Shown one piece after another: positions 63,743-64,000 of a DNA stretch of 64,000 nt (the first letter of the stretch is position 1; each line of letters starts with the position of its first letter). This DNA comes from Myxococcales bacterium (GTDB taxonomy: Bacteria > Myxococcota > Myxococcia > Myxococcales > Myxococcaceae), in assembly GCA_020846875.1 (NCBI GenBank), contig JADLDB010000151.1, positions 1-64,000 of the forward strand, written 5' to 3'. The position numbers and the translations under genes were made by a program. A model generated the notes under the pieces. The model was not told where the DNA came from, did no database searches, and saw only the letters and a program-made list of their open reading frames with translations.

Positions 63743-64000
63743 CGGCGCTCTCCGTGACGCTGCTGGCGGTGGACGCGCTGCTGGCGCTGTACGCCTACCG
63801 GAAGCGGAGGAAGGGCCTGGTGGTGTGGCTCGTCATCCTCGCCACGCTCTTCGCGCTGACCGGCTCCACGGGCTTCCTCGTCTTCGGGACGATCATCGCC
63901 GCGCTCTTGCTCGGGCAGCCGCTCTTCGTGCTGATGGGCGCCCTGGCGATGGCGCTGTTGGCCACCGTCTCGGGGCTCTCCAGCTTCGACGAGCAGGTGA
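63739..64000 (+). CDS. TRAP transporter large permease DctM (5' part)
   Basis: The first 87 codons of a polytopic membrane protein, GTG start overlapping the DctQ stop; the gene runs off the window. The reading (LLAVDALLALYAYRKRRKG, then VVWLVILATLFALTGSTGFLV, GTIIAALLLGQPLFVLMGALAM) fits the N-terminus of DctM/SiaM-type large subunits, where GLLLLG-like LGQPLFVLMG begins the conserved part. Position after TatT, DctP and DctQ supports the call. Confidence 0.85.
   Translation, partial: MTALSVTLLAVDALLALYAYRKRRKGLVVWLVILATLFALTGSTGFLVFGTIIAALLLGQPLFVLMGALAMALLATVSGLSSFDEQV

Overview
The window is a high-GC stretch (about 70% by eye) from a myxobacterium (Myxococcota, probably suborder Cystobacterineae). 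The clearest markers are a full CarD (CarD/TRCF-like N-terminus, acidic middle, AT-hook tail) next to CarG, the zinc-site protein known as CarD's partner in Myxococcus. Other markers are a MYXO-CTERM-type tail on a secreted glycosidase, many Cys-rich lipoproteins with Gly- or Ala/Pro-rich linkers, and chains of genes joined by 4-bp ATGA/GTGA/TTGA overlaps. No rRNA, tRNA, CRISPR array, insertion sequence or prophage was seen. It reads as ordinary chromosome, rich in cell-envelope functions.

Layout, left: a secreted clan GH-A-like glycosidase (minus) diverges from exonuclease III. Then come two overlapping SPFH/Band 7 membrane proteins followed by a soluble PAS hybrid histidine kinase, a complete TolC/adaptor/RND efflux operon, carbamate kinase, and a run of small secreted proteins (two of them four-Cys paralogues) leading into MltG. 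An MBL-fold hydrolase and an orphan NtrC-type activator run the other way. A Cys-rich Pal-like lipoprotein, a decayed AAA-ATPase fragment, LigA and a 726-residue effector-like protein precede rho, which has a good sigma-70-type promoter.

Middle: three Cys-rich lipoproteins follow rho. Then come a coiled-coil protein, a lone receiver protein, two aldo/keto reductases, SEC-C-methionine aminopeptidase and an alpha/beta hydrolase. The carD-carG operon runs into a membrane-anchored protein and a PMT-like glycosyltransferase. Directly upstream of carD are an intrinsic terminator, a 54-residue secreted peptide gene and a perfect 20-bp palindrome. CyaY, a SixA-like phosphatase and an AidB-like acyl-CoA dehydrogenase follow.

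Right: the most striking locus is a 13.3-kb three-gene operon on the minus strand. It encodes a 1762-residue exported protein built of disulfide-type Cys-pair modules, a 1901-residue thioester alpha-2-macroglobulin and penicillin-binding protein 1C. The last two are a known pair thought to protect and repair the envelope after protease attack. The giant first gene is not part of the described pair and is the best candidate for something new. After a 335-bp divergent gap come a secreted protein and lipoprotein pair, and then a TatT-type TRAP transporter operon (TatT lipoprotein, DctP, DctQ, DctM) cut by the window edge.
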